Of a stretch of 64,000 bases of DNA, positions 16,794 through 25,707 are shown in pieces. The notes below the pieces were generated by a model, which worked only from the letters and a program-made list of their open reading frames with translations, made no database searches and was not told where the DNA came from. A program made the translations under genes and the position numbers. The DNA is from Pontibacter indicus (GTDB taxonomy: Bacteria; Bacteroidota; Bacteroidia; Cytophagales; Hymenobacteraceae): NCBI RefSeq assembly GCF_900156345.1, contig NZ_FTPP01000002.1:372001-436000 (forward strand), read 5' to 3'. Position 1 is the stretch's first letter. Every line of letters starts with the position of its first letter.

Positions 16794-17963
16794 ATGGAAA
16801 ATAGATACCTCCGCCGTGGCGTGTCCGCCTCCAAGGAAGACGTGCACAACGCCATCAAGAACATCGACAAAGGGCTTTTCCCGAAAGCATTCTGCAAGAT
16901 CATCCCCGACATCCTGACCGGCGACCCCGAGCACTGCGTCCTCATGCACGCTGACGGCGCGGGCACCAAGTCGTCGCTGGCCTACATGTACTGGAAAGAG
17001 ACCGGCGACCTGAGCGTATGGAAAGGTATAGCGCAGGACGCCGTGGTAATGAACACCGATGACCTGCTCTGCGTAGGCGCCACCGATAACATCCTGCTTT
17101 CTTCCACCATCGGCCGTAACAAGCACCTCGTTTCAGGCGAGGTGATTGCCGCCATCATCAACGGCACCGAAGAAGTGCTGCAGATGCTGCGCGACAATGG
17201 CATCGGTATTTACAGCACCGGCGGCGAGACAGCCGACGTAGGCGATCTGGTGCGCACCATCATCGTGGACAGCACTGTGACTGCCCGCATGCGCCGCGAC
17301 CAGGTAATCTCGAACGATAACATACAGCCCGGTGATGTCATCGTGGGCTTTGCCTCTTACGGGCAGGCTACTTACGAAGACGAGTACAACGGCGGCATGG
17401 GCAGCAACGGCCTCACCTCCGCCCGTCACGACGTGTTCCACTCATACCTGTCGGCCTCTTATCCGGAGAGCTATGACCCGGAACTGCCGAAGGACCTGGT
17501 GTACTCCGGCAATTACCGTGTGACCGATGTGGAGCCCGAGACAGGTATAGAAGTAGGCAAGCTGGTACTTTCGCCAACGCGCACCTATGCGCCGATCGTG
17601 AAGGAAATCCTGAATCAGCACCGGCAGCACATACACGGCATGGTGCACTGCAGCGGAGGCGCCCAGACCAAAGTGCTGCACTTCACCGAGAAGGTACATA
17701 TCATCAAAGATAACCTCTTCCCGGTACCGCCGCTGTTCCGCATCATTCAGGAGCAAAGCCACACCGACTGGAAAGAGATGTACAAGGTCTTCAACATGGG
17801 CCACCGCCTCGAGATCTACCTGCCGGAGCAATATGCCCAAAGCCTGATCGACATTTCGAAGTCCTTCAACGTGGACGCGCAAATCATCGGCCGTGTAGAA
17901 GCCAGCGAACGCAACGAACTCACGATCAAGACGGATAAAGGAGAGTTTTACTACGAAGGGTAA
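16794..17963 (+). CDS. purM: Phosphoribosylformylglycinamidine cyclo-ligase (AIR synthase)
   Basis: ATP-dependent ring closure forming aminoimidazole ribonucleotide in purine synthesis. The 389-aa protein is of the longer Bacteroidota type. AIR-synthase N-terminal features include MHADGAGTKSSLAY near 44-57, DAVVMNTDDLLCVGA near 82-96 and STGGETADVGD near 139-149; the C-terminal domain carries MVHCSGGAQTK and the FNMGHRLEI segment. It is a single gene: own TAAATTTG promoter and a terminator at 17987. Its coding sequence carries the AGGTATAG word twice as Gly-Ile. Confidence 0.95.
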   Translation: MENRYLRRGVSASKEDVHNAIKNIDKGLFPKAFCKIIPDILTGDPEHCVLMHADGAGTKSSLAYMYWKETGDLSVWKGIAQDAVVMNTDDLLCVGATDNILLSSTIGRNKHLVSGEVIAAIINGTEEVLQMLRDNGIGIYSTGGETADVGDLVRTIIVDSTVTARMRRDQVISNDNIQPGDVIVGFASYGQATYEDEYNGGMGSNGLTSARHDVFHSYLSASYPESYDPELPKDLVYSGNYRVTDVEPETGIEVGKLVLSPTRTYAPIVKEILNQHRQHIHGMVHCSGGAQTKVLHFTEKVHIIKDNLFPVPPLFRIIQEQSHTDWKEMYKVFNMGHRLEIYLPEQYAQSLIDISKSFNVDAQIIGRVEASERNELTIKTDKGEFYYEG

Positions 17964-17986
17964 GCACCCAAATACACACATAAAGG

Positions 17987-18020
17987 AAAACCACAGGTAT
18001 AGCGCCTGTGGTTTTTTGTT
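17987..18020 (+). terminator. Intrinsic terminator after purM, with the word AGGTATAG in stem and loop
   Basis: Arms AAAACCACAGG and CCTGTGGTTTT followed by TTGTTTT; the apex contains AGGTATAG. It closes the purM unit. Confidence 0.85.
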
Positions 18021-18116
18021 TTGGAGCCTTGAGAAACCAGAATAAAATTTAGCAATAGGCTAAATCGTTCAAAATATAGGTATATATTAAGAATCTGATT
18101 CTTGCGCTATACCTAT

Positions 18117-18791
18117 ATGAAAACATGCCTTGCCTTTCTATTGATTCTATTATGCTGTTTTTCCGCCTTCGCTCAACAAGAATCATCCTACATCGAGAAT
18201 GGAAAATTCACTTTAGGCCTTAACCTGCAGACGGTTTCTTACCACATCTACTACAAAGAAGGTAAAACGCAGGGGCCTGTCCGATCAGGTTATTTCACGC
18301 CAGTCTTTCTTAATTCAGGATATCAACTTTCCGATAGAGCAAGTGTGAGGCTTGGTTTCGGATTAGGAGGAGACAGGGATCGGCTGACGGAGCAAATACA
18401 CGAAGTGGAGTACAAGCATGACTCCAAAACTATCGCCATCGTGAGCTCGCTTTCCTTCTACCATACCTTCCTTAACCTTTACAGGAAGGTACCGGTCTAC
18501 GGTACTGTCTCGCTTGTGCCAGCCTATGGCTTCACTAGTCTGCGAACCACCCACAACGGAGCAGATGGTCCGGTTTCGCATACTGTTAAAGACGATGGAC
18601 TCAATGTGTTTGCCATGGCAGGAGTGGGCTTCAACTATCAGATCAGCAACAGGCTTTATGGGAATTTGTCTTACTTCTTTTACAAGAAGAACCTGTCCGG
18701 GATGAACTCCTCGCATTACGATTGGGATCAAGGCTATGGGTTGAGGAGTATCATCAAGTCTTTTGAGCTGGGAATGAATTATAAGTTGTGA
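18117..18791 (+). CDS. Outer-membrane beta-barrel protein, unknown function
   Basis: A 224-aa exported protein; the ATG at 18117 gives a clean signal peptide (residues 1-20, ending CFSAFAQ). The rest shows alternating strands with aromatic girdles (for example YSSLSFYHTF-like and LSYFFYKKN stretches) and ends ELGMNYKL. It resembles small outer-membrane barrels but has no specific family that I recognise. AT-richer than its neighbours. A hairpin followed by T residues lies 35 bp after the stop. Confidence 0.75.
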   Translation: MKTCLAFLLILLCCFSAFAQQESSYIENGKFTLGLNLQTVSYHIYYKEGKTQGPVRSGYFTPVFLNSGYQLSDRASVRLGFGLGGDRDRLTEQIHEVEYKHDSKTIAIVSSLSFYHTFLNLYRKVPVYGTVSLVPAYGFTSLRTTHNGADGPVSHTVKDDGLNVFAMAGVGFNYQISNRLYGNLSYFFYKKNLSGMNSSHYDWDQGYGLRSIIKSFELGMNYKL

Positions 18792-18825
18792 TTAAAGATC
18801 ACTTCGGTGCAGTAATTAAATCAAG

Positions 18826-18855
18826 AAACCACAGGCTCAACACCTGTAGTTTTTT
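18826..18855 (+). terminator. Intrinsic terminator
   Basis: Arms AAACCACAGG and CCTGTAGTTT (one mismatch) around a 7-base loop, followed by TTTTG. The stem resembles that of the purM terminator. Confidence 0.65.
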
Positions 18856-18972
18856 GTTATACCTACACCTGCAAACCAATGAAAGCCCCGCAGACAAACC
18901 CCGCCGCACTTTAGTTCCACAAACTGGCACAATAATTGGCTTGGCGAAGGTATACGCTAAAAGCTATATGCC

Positions 18973-19704
18973 ATGAAAAGACTTCTACTTCCGCTTCTGT
19001 TTGTGCTGCTGGCGCTGCCGGCTTTCGCACAACCCACCGTCGTGACCTTTACCACCCATCGGGGCGAACCGTTCCAGATGGCCCTGGATGGTCGGCTGAT
19101 AAACCGGACGGCTTCCAACTTTGTGCGCATCACGCACCTGCGGCCCGGCAACCATTATGTGGAGTTCCGGATCAGGGGCCGCCATGGCGTGTATAGAACA
19201 GGTATAAACGTGCTGGCCCGCGCCGGTTACGAAACGAACTATTCCGTGCGCGTATCGGGTCGAAGAGTGAGTCTGAATGTGATCAGCGAAATACCGCTGG
19301 GTCCGCCGCCGGTAGTGGTCGTGCCACCGCGCTACCCCGACCGCTATGAGCCTGCTCCGCCGCGCTATGAGCCGGTACCTCCCCGCTACGAAGAACCCGC
19401 CAATGGCTGCCGCAACCTGCTTGACCGTTACGACGTGGACCGCCTGCTCGACGCCATGAAGGGCCGCGACTTTGAGAGCACCCGGCTTACTATCGCCCGT
19501 GAGGCCGTGCGCAACAGCAGCATCCTATCAGAAGACCTGCGCAACGTGCTGCTGGCATTTGAGTTTGAGAGCACCCGCCTCGAGTTTGCCAAGTTCGCCT
19601 ACGACAGCGTGTGCGACAAAGAGCGCTTCTACTACATCTACGACATCTTTAAGTTCGACCATAACGTGCGGGAACTGGAGGACTATACCAGCCGGAGAAG
19701 ATGA
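18973..19704 (+). CDS. DUF4476 domain-containing secreted protein
   Basis: A 243-aa exported protein with signal peptide (residues 1-19, ending AFAQ). Residues 20-110 form a beta-rich PEGA-like region, followed by a Pro/Tyr/Arg-rich linker with the tandem unit PPRYEP (about 115-145) and a C-terminal helical DUF4476 domain (about 150-235) with two FESTRL repeats. Function unknown; such proteins are common in Bacteroidota envelopes. Confidence 0.85.
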   Translation: MKRLLLPLLFVLLALPAFAQPTVVTFTTHRGEPFQMALDGRLINRTASNFVRITHLRPGNHYVEFRIRGRHGVYRTGINVLARAGYETNYSVRVSGRRVSLNVISEIPLGPPPVVVVPPRYPDRYEPAPPRYEPVPPRYEEPANGCRNLLDRYDVDRLLDAMKGRDFESTRLTIAREAVRNSSILSEDLRNVLLAFEFESTRLEFAKFAYDSVCDKERFYYIYDIFKFDHNVRELEDYTSRRR

Positions 19705-19738
19705 TCTTAAGTTAAAAAGGTAAAAAGGTAAAAATTGA

Positions 19739-19774
19739 GAGCAGCGCAGGGTAATCCAGCGCTGCTCTTTTTTT
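19739..19774 (+). terminator. Intrinsic terminator
   Basis: Arms GAGCAGCGC and GCGCTGCTC followed by TTTTTTT, 35 bp past the DUF4476 stop. A direct repeat AAAAAGGTAAAAAGGTAAAA precedes it. Confidence 0.85.
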
Positions 19775-19891
19775 GTTAGGAGAAGGTATAATCTATGGGA
19801 AGGGGAGAATCAAGCTGAAGCATTGGCAATCGTAATGAATCAGGCAATGCAACTAATCAAGAGGCTTATACCTGAGTCACTGCGCAAAGGT

Positions 19892-20884
19892 CTACGACTT
19901 GATTTTCTGTGGCAGGTAGCCGAAGTGCTTTTTGAAAGCAGCCGTGAAGTGGGCAGCGTACTTAAAGCCCAGAGCGCTGGCAATATCACCAACTTTCTGG
20001 TCGCCTTCGAGCAACATTTTGCGGGCCTGCTCCATGCGGTACGTGTTCAGGTAGCCAAATACCGTGGTGCCAAACACCTGCTTGAAATGCTTTTTGAGGT
20101 AATACTCGTTTGTGCCGACCATGTGGGCCAGGTCGATCAGCGAGCAGGGGCACTCCATGTTCTGAAGGATCAGGTCGCGGGCGTGCAGCATCTTTTCGAT
20201 ATCCGTTTGCTTCAGTCCGCTTGTGCTCGGCACCTCGTCCTGCTCGCATTGTTCAAACTGCAGCATCAGTAACTCGATCACCTTCGCCTGCACAAACATG
20301 CGCTTGCAGTAACCCGTGTACATGCAGTTGAGCAGCTCCTGCAGCACCGCCGTTATACGGGGAGTGATCGTCAGGTTCGTTTTTCTGAGCCGGGCAGGCT
20401 TACCGGCCAAAATGTTATCGCGCAGCTCTGAAAACGGGCTGCCTGTTTCTGGCAGGTAGTGCAGCAGAAAGTCAGAGGGAATGTAGACCGTCAGCATCTC
20501 CACCTGCGGGTCAGGCTTTATCTCTTGTTGTGCCTCCTCATCAGAAAAGAAAAGCAGGTTGTGCTGCTGGGCGTTGAAACTGGCGAAAGGCTTCGGATTT
20601 TCGCCGATCCGGAAGGCGCTCTTGCCGCGCATCGAAAAGTACAACTGGGCAAAGTCTTCGCTGTTAAAGCAGCCCACCACTTTCTTGTTCGACAAACTGA
20701 TCGCCGTATGGCTGAAGTGGATTTCGCCGGAAGGAAAGCGCATGTTAGCCTCGGCATTCGCGCGCGCGTTCTGGCCCTGGCAAACACAGAAGGCAGGCCG
20801 CTGCTGCTCGGTTGATTGCTCACAGGCGCCGCTCCGATCACCAATTACTGGTTCGCTCACTTCATACTTCATCTTTTCCCTCAT
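19892..20884 (-). CDS. AraC-family regulator (PchR-like) of the adjacent SusC locus
   Basis: A 330-aa regulator (the ATG at 20872 would give 326). The N-terminal two thirds is an effector-binding region, and the C-terminal 100 residues hold the two helix-turn-helix motifs, with YYLKKHFKQVFG and YAAHFTAAFKKHFGYLP. The overall layout and length match siderophore-sensing PchR-type activators. It is divergent from the SusC gene with a 163-bp shared region that contains a promoter and a 21-bp inverted repeat, so it probably controls the TonB-dependent receptor and itself. Confidence 0.87.
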   Translation of the reverse strand: MREKMKYEVSEPVIGDRSGACEQSTEQQRPAFCVCQGQNARANAEANMRFPSGEIHFSHTAISLSNKKVVGCFNSEDFAQLYFSMRGKSAFRIGENPKPFASFNAQQHNLLFFSDEEAQQEIKPDPQVEMLTVYIPSDFLLHYLPETGSPFSELRDNILAGKPARLRKTNLTITPRITAVLQELLNCMYTGYCKRMFVQAKVIELLMLQFEQCEQDEVPSTSGLKQTDIEKMLHARDLILQNMECPCSLIDLAHMVGTNEYYLKKHFKQVFGTTVFGYLNTYRMEQARKMLLEGDQKVGDIASALGFKYAAHFTAAFKKHFGYLPQKIKS

Positions 20885-20932
20885 TTGATAAAAGAATTCC
20901 CTTACCTGTTACCGAAATAAATTTGGAAGGTC

Positions 20933-20940
20933 TACTTTTG
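20933..20940 (+). promoter_or_regulatory. SusC-operon promoter, -7 box
   Basis: TACTTTTG matches TAnnTTTG, 107 bp before the SusC ATG and 13 bp before the inverted repeat at 20954. The -33 element is not clear, as expected for an activated promoter. Confidence 0.55.
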
Positions 20941-20953
20941 TGCAAGTTAAGTT

Positions 20954-20974
20954 TATTTAGACTATATCTAAATA
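20954..20974. promoter_or_regulatory. Perfect inverted-repeat operator, probably iron-responsive
   Basis: TATTTAGA-CTATA-TCTAAATA: 8-bp arms, 5-bp centre, no mismatch. It lies just downstream of the predicted transcription start of the SusC operon, where a bound repressor would block transcription. Size and AT-rich symmetry fit a Fur or DtxR/MntR-family site; the metal link is inferred from the neighbouring genes. Confidence 0.65.
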
Positions 20975-21047
20975 GCAAACAGCAGAAAAAGGCAATTCTT
21001 CTCTCAGCGTTGCCCGGAAATCAACTACTATACCTTATAAATAAGAT

Positions 21048-24000
21048 ATGTTCAAACATTTACTGGCGTCGGCTTTACTCATGCTCTTGGTGCTCGGAGT
21101 TTCGGCGCAGGACCTGGCCGTTTCGGGGCAGGTAGTGGAGCAGGCCACCGGCACAGCGCTACCCGGCGTAACTGTTCGAGTAAAAGAAACCAACAACGGC
21201 ACCACCACCAATCCAGACGGGGCATTCCAGATCAACGCCAAAGAGGGCGAGGTGCTCGTTTTCTCATACATTGGCTATGCCTCTCAGGAAGTACAGGTAA
21301 ACGGGAACGCCAACTCGCTGCAGGTGCAGCTTCAGCCCGGCAACACCCAACTATCAGAAGTAATCGTAACTGGCGCACTCGGCATCAAGCGGCCCGCCCG
21401 CGAACTGGGCACGGCCAGCGCCCAGCTTAATACCGCCGAACTGACCCAGGGCAAAGTAGTAAACCCGATTCTCGGACTGGCTAGCAAGGTGTCGGGCCTG
21501 CGCATCAACATGTTCGACAGCAAAGTGGACCCGGATGTGCAGGTGAACCTGCGCGGCATACGCTCGCATACGGGCAACAACGCCCCGCTCTATGTAGTGG
21601 ACGGCGTGCCTATACCTGATATCAACCGCCTTAACCCGAACGACATCGAAAGCATCAACGTGCTGAAAGGCGCCAACGCCGCGGCTGTATACGGTTCGGA
21701 CGGTGTAAACGGCGTGCTGATGATCACGACCAAGAAGGGCCGTGCAGGCACGCAGCGCATCAACTACTCGAACACCACCACTTTCGATAAGATAAGCCGC
21801 CTGCCGGAACAGCAGACAGAATTCGGACAGGGCCTGAATGGGGTATACGACCCGCTGCAGTACCAGTCGTGGGGGCCGCGTTTCGATGGCGAGATGCGCC
21901 CGGTGGGACCTGTGCTGCCAGACGGCACGCAGTGGCAGCTGCCTTACAGCGCGAATGCAGACGGCAGAAAAGCCTTCTTCAATACAGGCTTCACGACCCA
22001 GAACGATCTCAACTTTTCAGGAGGTGATGAGAACTCGACTTACTATTTCTCGCTGCAGGATGTGCTGACGAAGGGCATCATTGAAGGTGACAAAAACAGA
22101 CGCTCCGGCGCCCGCTTCAACGGCTCCCGTTCGTTTGGCAAACTGAGCACCAGCTACAACCTCAACTACGTGTTCAACAAGAGCGACGTAACGCAGAGCG
22201 AGCCCTGGTCTACAGTATACCGCCTGCCGGTTAGCCTGCCTTTCGCCGACCTGAAAGACTGGGAGAACACGCCGCATGCCAACCCGAACTACTGGTTCAG
22301 CACGAACCAGCCCAACCCCTACTTCAACGCTGATAACCAGCGCACGGTAAACGAGCAGCAGACCCTGACCGGAAACATCGAGCTCAACTACGAGATCGCT
22401 CCCTGGATAAACGCGATCTACCGTCTTGGTCTTTACAGCCGCAACACCGACACCCGCACCACGGTAGGCAAGTTTACCTACACCACGCCGGGCCGCACCA
22501 ACATACCGGGCAGCGTGAACGACGTCACGAACAACTTCCGCCGCATCAACAGCGACTTCATCCTGGACATGCACAAGGACTTCGGCAAGTTCAACACCCG
22601 TCTGCTACTGGGCAACAACCTGCGCACCGACGACAGCAAGACAACCAACCTGAGCGCCTCGGCGCTGGTGGTACCCGGCCTGTTCAACCAGGACAACCGT
22701 TTGGGGCAATTGGGCGGCAAGTCAGGCATCAGTCAGAGAAGACAAGTGGCAGTATTTGGTGAGCTGACGGCCGGTTACAACAACTACCTGTTCCTGACCT
22801 TTACCGGTCGCCAGGAGGCTGTGTCGGTACTGAGTCCGGATAACCGCAGCTACTTTTATCCAGGCGTGAGTTCGTCTTTCGTGTTCAGCGATGCTATTGA
22901 TGCACTCAAAAACAACAACACCTTCTCTTACGGCAAGGTATACGCCTCCTACAACAGAACCGGCAACGTGGTGGTGGAGCCTTACCAGCTGCAGAATGTA
23001 TACAGCCAGACCGACGGCTTCCCATACGGCAACCTGCCGGGCTTTAGCCTGGGCACGTCGGATGCCAACCCGAACCTGAAGCCTGAGTTTGTAACCTCTT
23101 TGGAGATAGGTACGCAGCTGAGCTTCTTCCAGAACCGCCTGAACCTGGAGGCCGCCTACGTGGACGCCAAAACCACAGACGGTACTATCCTGGCCGATAT
23201 TTCTGCCGGCTCCGGTTTCACATCGGCCTGGGTGAATGCCTTCAAGGCGAGCAACAAGATCATCGAATTGAATATTAACGGCGATGTGATCCAGCGCGGC
23301 GACCTGGTGTGGAATGTGGGCGCTAACCTCACGCACATCAAGAGCAAGGTAGATGAAATCTACGGCGGCATCGACCAGCTGTTCCACTTCCGGCAAAACT
23401 ACCTGATCGTGGGCAAGCCTTACAACAGCTACCTGTTCACCGACTACAAGCGCGACCCGGAGGGCAGAGTGATCGTGGACCCGAAAACCGGTAACCCGGT
23501 AAGTGGTTCGGAACTCTACTACGGTGGCACCGGCACGCCTCCTTACCAACTTGGCCTGAACACCTCACTACAGTACAAAGGCTTCCAGCTGGGGGCGCAG
23601 TTCGACTGGCGTATGGGGGCCGTGGTCTATACCGAGGCAGCCGCCCGCATGATCTCAGACGGCACGAGTCCGCTCACCACGCAGTATGGCCGCGAGCCTT
23701 TTGTGATCCCGAACTCTGTGATCGAGACTTCGCCGGGTGTGTTCACGCCCAATACGGATGTAAAGACCAAGGGCGACCGCAACTACTTTGCTAACCACTA
23801 TGCCACCGTGCAGTCGAACTACGCCGTGAGCGCCGACTTCTTCAAGATGCGCGAGCTGAGCCTGAGCTATACCTTGCCGGCGCACTGGCTGGATGGCCAG
23901 AAACTGGTGAAAGAGGCGACAATCGGTTTTGTGGGCCGCAACCTGTTCTCGATCTGGGCCAAAGACAACATCTACAACGACCCGGAGTTTGTGTATGCCG

Positions 24001-24083
24001 GCGGAAGCAGCGAGGGCTACATGAGTTGGAGACACCTGCCACCAACGCGCACCTTTGGTTTCAATGTAAATGTGGCATTCTAA
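21048..24083 (+). CDS. SusC/RagA-type TonB-dependent outer-membrane receptor
   Basis: A 1011-aa receptor. Signal peptide (1-20, ending VSAQ), carboxypeptidase-regulatory-like domain (about 22-100, ALPGVTVRVKETNNGTTTNP-type), plug domain (about 105-235, including LRGIRSHTGNNAPLYVVDGV-type motif and LKGANAAAVYGSDGVNGVL), then a 22-strand barrel ending TRTFGFNVNVAF. Such receptors import large or complexed substrates using TonB energy, together with a SusD lid, which is the next gene 27 bp downstream. PepSY gene and PchR-like regulator nearby point to an iron complex rather than a glycan. Confidence 0.95.
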   Translation: MFKHLLASALLMLLVLGVSAQDLAVSGQVVEQATGTALPGVTVRVKETNNGTTTNPDGAFQINAKEGEVLVFSYIGYASQEVQVNGNANSLQVQLQPGNTQLSEVIVTGALGIKRPARELGTASAQLNTAELTQGKVVNPILGLASKVSGLRINMFDSKVDPDVQVNLRGIRSHTGNNAPLYVVDGVPIPDINRLNPNDIESINVLKGANAAAVYGSDGVNGVLMITTKKGRAGTQRINYSNTTTFDKISRLPEQQTEFGQGLNGVYDPLQYQSWGPRFDGEMRPVGPVLPDGTQWQLPYSANADGRKAFFNTGFTTQNDLNFSGGDENSTYYFSLQDVLTKGIIEGDKNRRSGARFNGSRSFGKLSTSYNLNYVFNKSDVTQSEPWSTVYRLPVSLPFADLKDWENTPHANPNYWFSTNQPNPYFNADNQRTVNEQQTLTGNIELNYEIAPWINAIYRLGLYSRNTDTRTTVGKFTYTTPGRTNIPGSVNDVTNNFRRINSDFILDMHKDFGKFNTRLLLGNNLRTDDSKTTNLSASALVVPGLFNQDNRLGQLGGKSGISQRRQVAVFGELTAGYNNYLFLTFTGRQEAVSVLSPDNRSYFYPGVSSSFVFSDAIDALKNNNTFSYGKVYASYNRTGNVVVEPYQLQNVYSQTDGFPYGNLPGFSLGTSDANPNLKPEFVTSLEIGTQLSFFQNRLNLEAAYVDAKTTDGTILADISAGSGFTSAWVNAFKASNKIIELNINGDVIQRGDLVWNVGANLTHIKSKVDEIYGGIDQLFHFRQNYLIVGKPYNSYLFTDYKRDPEGRVIVDPKTGNPVSGSELYYGGTGTPPYQLGLNTSLQYKGFQLGAQFDWRMGAVVYTEAAARMISDGTSPLTTQYGREPFVIPNSVIETSPGVFTPNTDVKTKGDRNYFANHYATVQSNYAVSADFFKMRELSLSYTLPAHWLDGQKLVKEATIGFVGRNLFSIWAKDNIYNDPEFVYAGGSSEGYMSWRHLPPTRTFGFNVNVAF

Positions 24084-24110
24084 ACAAGAGCATTCATTCT
24101 TCTTCGTGAT

Positions 24111-25628
24111 ATGAAAAAGTTATTATCCCTTATCCTGATTGTGCTTGCCGGCACTACTTTTACCGCTTGCGACAGCTTCCTGGATACCAATGTGAACCCC
24201 AATGCGCCGACCGACGTGCCGGTAGAACAAAAATTGCCCAACGCCCTCGTCAAGACCGTGAACCTCGAAACGGGTGCCTTGAACCAGCTGGGCGCGGTAT
24301 GGGTAGGCTACTGGGCCAAAGCCACCGACGGCCCGGTGAACACCTCGCTGTTCAGGCTGGAAGAAACCTACGGCGTGGAGGCCATGTCCTTCGACCGCGA
24401 CGGCCGCCCGATCTGGGAAGACAGCTACACCACGCTGGTGAACTACAAAGACATCGAGAACAGCGCTGCCGCCACCGGCGACCTGGCCTATGTAGGCATC
24501 GCCAAGATCATGCAGGGCTGGCACTTCATGCGCCTCGTGGACCTGTACAACAACGTGCCTTTCACAGATGCGTTGCAGGGAAGCAAAAATGTGACGCCGA
24601 AGTACGAAGACGGGCAGCAGGTATACGACGGCGCTATGAACCTGATCACAGCAGGTATACAGGACATCAAAGCCGCTCCGGCCTTGTCTAAAAAGCCGCT
24701 TACGGACGACGTGATCTTCAAAGGAAACCTGACGCTGTGGGTGAAGTTCGCCAACACCATCAAGCTGAGAGCGCTGCTCCGTCAGTCAGAGGCCGGAAGA
24801 GAAGGCTACATCAACGACGAACTGGCCAAGATCAAGCAGGAGGGAAGCGGCTTCTTAGGTATAGGCGAAAGCGCGCTGGTGAACCCGGGCTACCAGGTTA
24901 CGGCAGGCGGGCAGAATCCTTTCTGGGACGCTTATTACCGGAACCAGGCCGGCGCGCTGACCACTGGCTACAACACCCTGCGCCCAACAGACTACCTGGT
25001 GCAGCAGTACAAAGAGCGCAACGACCCGCGTTTGCCAAAGCTTTACAAAGCCGTGAATGGCGATTATGTAGGTGTGCCGCTCGGAGCTACAACCGCCGAC
25101 TTTAGCATGGCGAAGACCTCTGCTTTGCTAGGCCCGAACGAGAACGGCAACCAGCCGGCGGCGCTGCTGAAGAGCGCGCAACAGCCATCGGTATTGCTAT
25201 CTTCTTTCGAGAGCCTGTTCCTGCAGGCCGAGGCGGCTGAGCGTGGCTGGCTGAGCGGTGCCGGGCAGCTGTACGAAGAGGCCATCAAAGAGTCTTTCAA
25301 ATACATGAACGTGCCGACAGCAGAATTCACCGTTTACAATCTGCAGCCATCTGTTAACTTTGCGCTCGCTCCGAATAAAATGGAGCGCATCATCGAGCAG
25401 AAGTGGCTGGCACTGAACAGCATCAGTAGCATTGAGGCCTGGAACGACTTCAGAAGGCTGAACTACTTGAGCAAACTGCCACAGTCGCTGCAGAGCCCCT
25501 CGTCTGACCCGGATTTCAGGCCTCGCCGCTTGACGTACCGCCAGTCGGAGGTATACACCAACAGCGAGGAAGTGGCCAAGCAGGGCGCTATAGACCCTTT
25601 CCGCTCACGGGTGTTTTGGAACAAGTAA
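24111..25628 (+). CDS. SusD/RagB-like nutrient-binding lipoprotein
   Basis: A 505-aa lipoprotein with lipobox FTAC (lipidated Cys at residue 20) and a helical TPR-like scaffold. Motifs typical of the SusD-like_2 branch (PF12771) are seen, such as the N-terminal DSFLDTNVNPNAPTDVP stretch, GDLAYVGIAKIMQGW and the C-terminal AWNDFRRLNYL. It acts as the substrate lid of the preceding SusC. Followed by a terminator-like hairpin at 25651 and then the PepSY gene. Confidence 0.93.
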   Translation: MKKLLSLILIVLAGTTFTACDSFLDTNVNPNAPTDVPVEQKLPNALVKTVNLETGALNQLGAVWVGYWAKATDGPVNTSLFRLEETYGVEAMSFDRDGRPIWEDSYTTLVNYKDIENSAAATGDLAYVGIAKIMQGWHFMRLVDLYNNVPFTDALQGSKNVTPKYEDGQQVYDGAMNLITAGIQDIKAAPALSKKPLTDDVIFKGNLTLWVKFANTIKLRALLRQSEAGREGYINDELAKIKQEGSGFLGIGESALVNPGYQVTAGGQNPFWDAYYRNQAGALTTGYNTLRPTDYLVQQYKERNDPRLPKLYKAVNGDYVGVPLGATTADFSMAKTSALLGPNENGNQPAALLKSAQQPSVLLSSFESLFLQAEAAERGWLSGAGQLYEEAIKESFKYMNVPTAEFTVYNLQPSVNFALAPNKMERIIEQKWLALNSISSIEAWNDFRRLNYLSKLPQSLQSPSSDPDFRPRRLTYRQSEVYTNSEEVAKQGAIDPFRSRVFWNK

Positions 25629-25650
25629 ATAATAATCGCAATCCTATACC

Positions 25651-25688
25651 TTCCCTTCCTTGCCTGCAAAAGCGAGGGAGGGATTTTT
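25651..25688 (+). terminator. Probable (leaky) terminator or attenuator between SusD and PepSY genes
   Basis: Imperfect arms TCCCTTCCTTGC and GCGAGGGAGGGA followed by TTTTT. The PepSY gene lies only 20 bp downstream and shows no promoter of its own, so read-through is likely. Confidence 0.5.
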
Positions 25689-25707
25689 AGCTAAACTTCT
25701 CTCCATC

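Noticed and set aside
22722-23549. A 275-codon antisense frame in the SusC gene
   Set aside because: Shadow of the receptor, product rich in Val, Arg and His without recognisable motifs.
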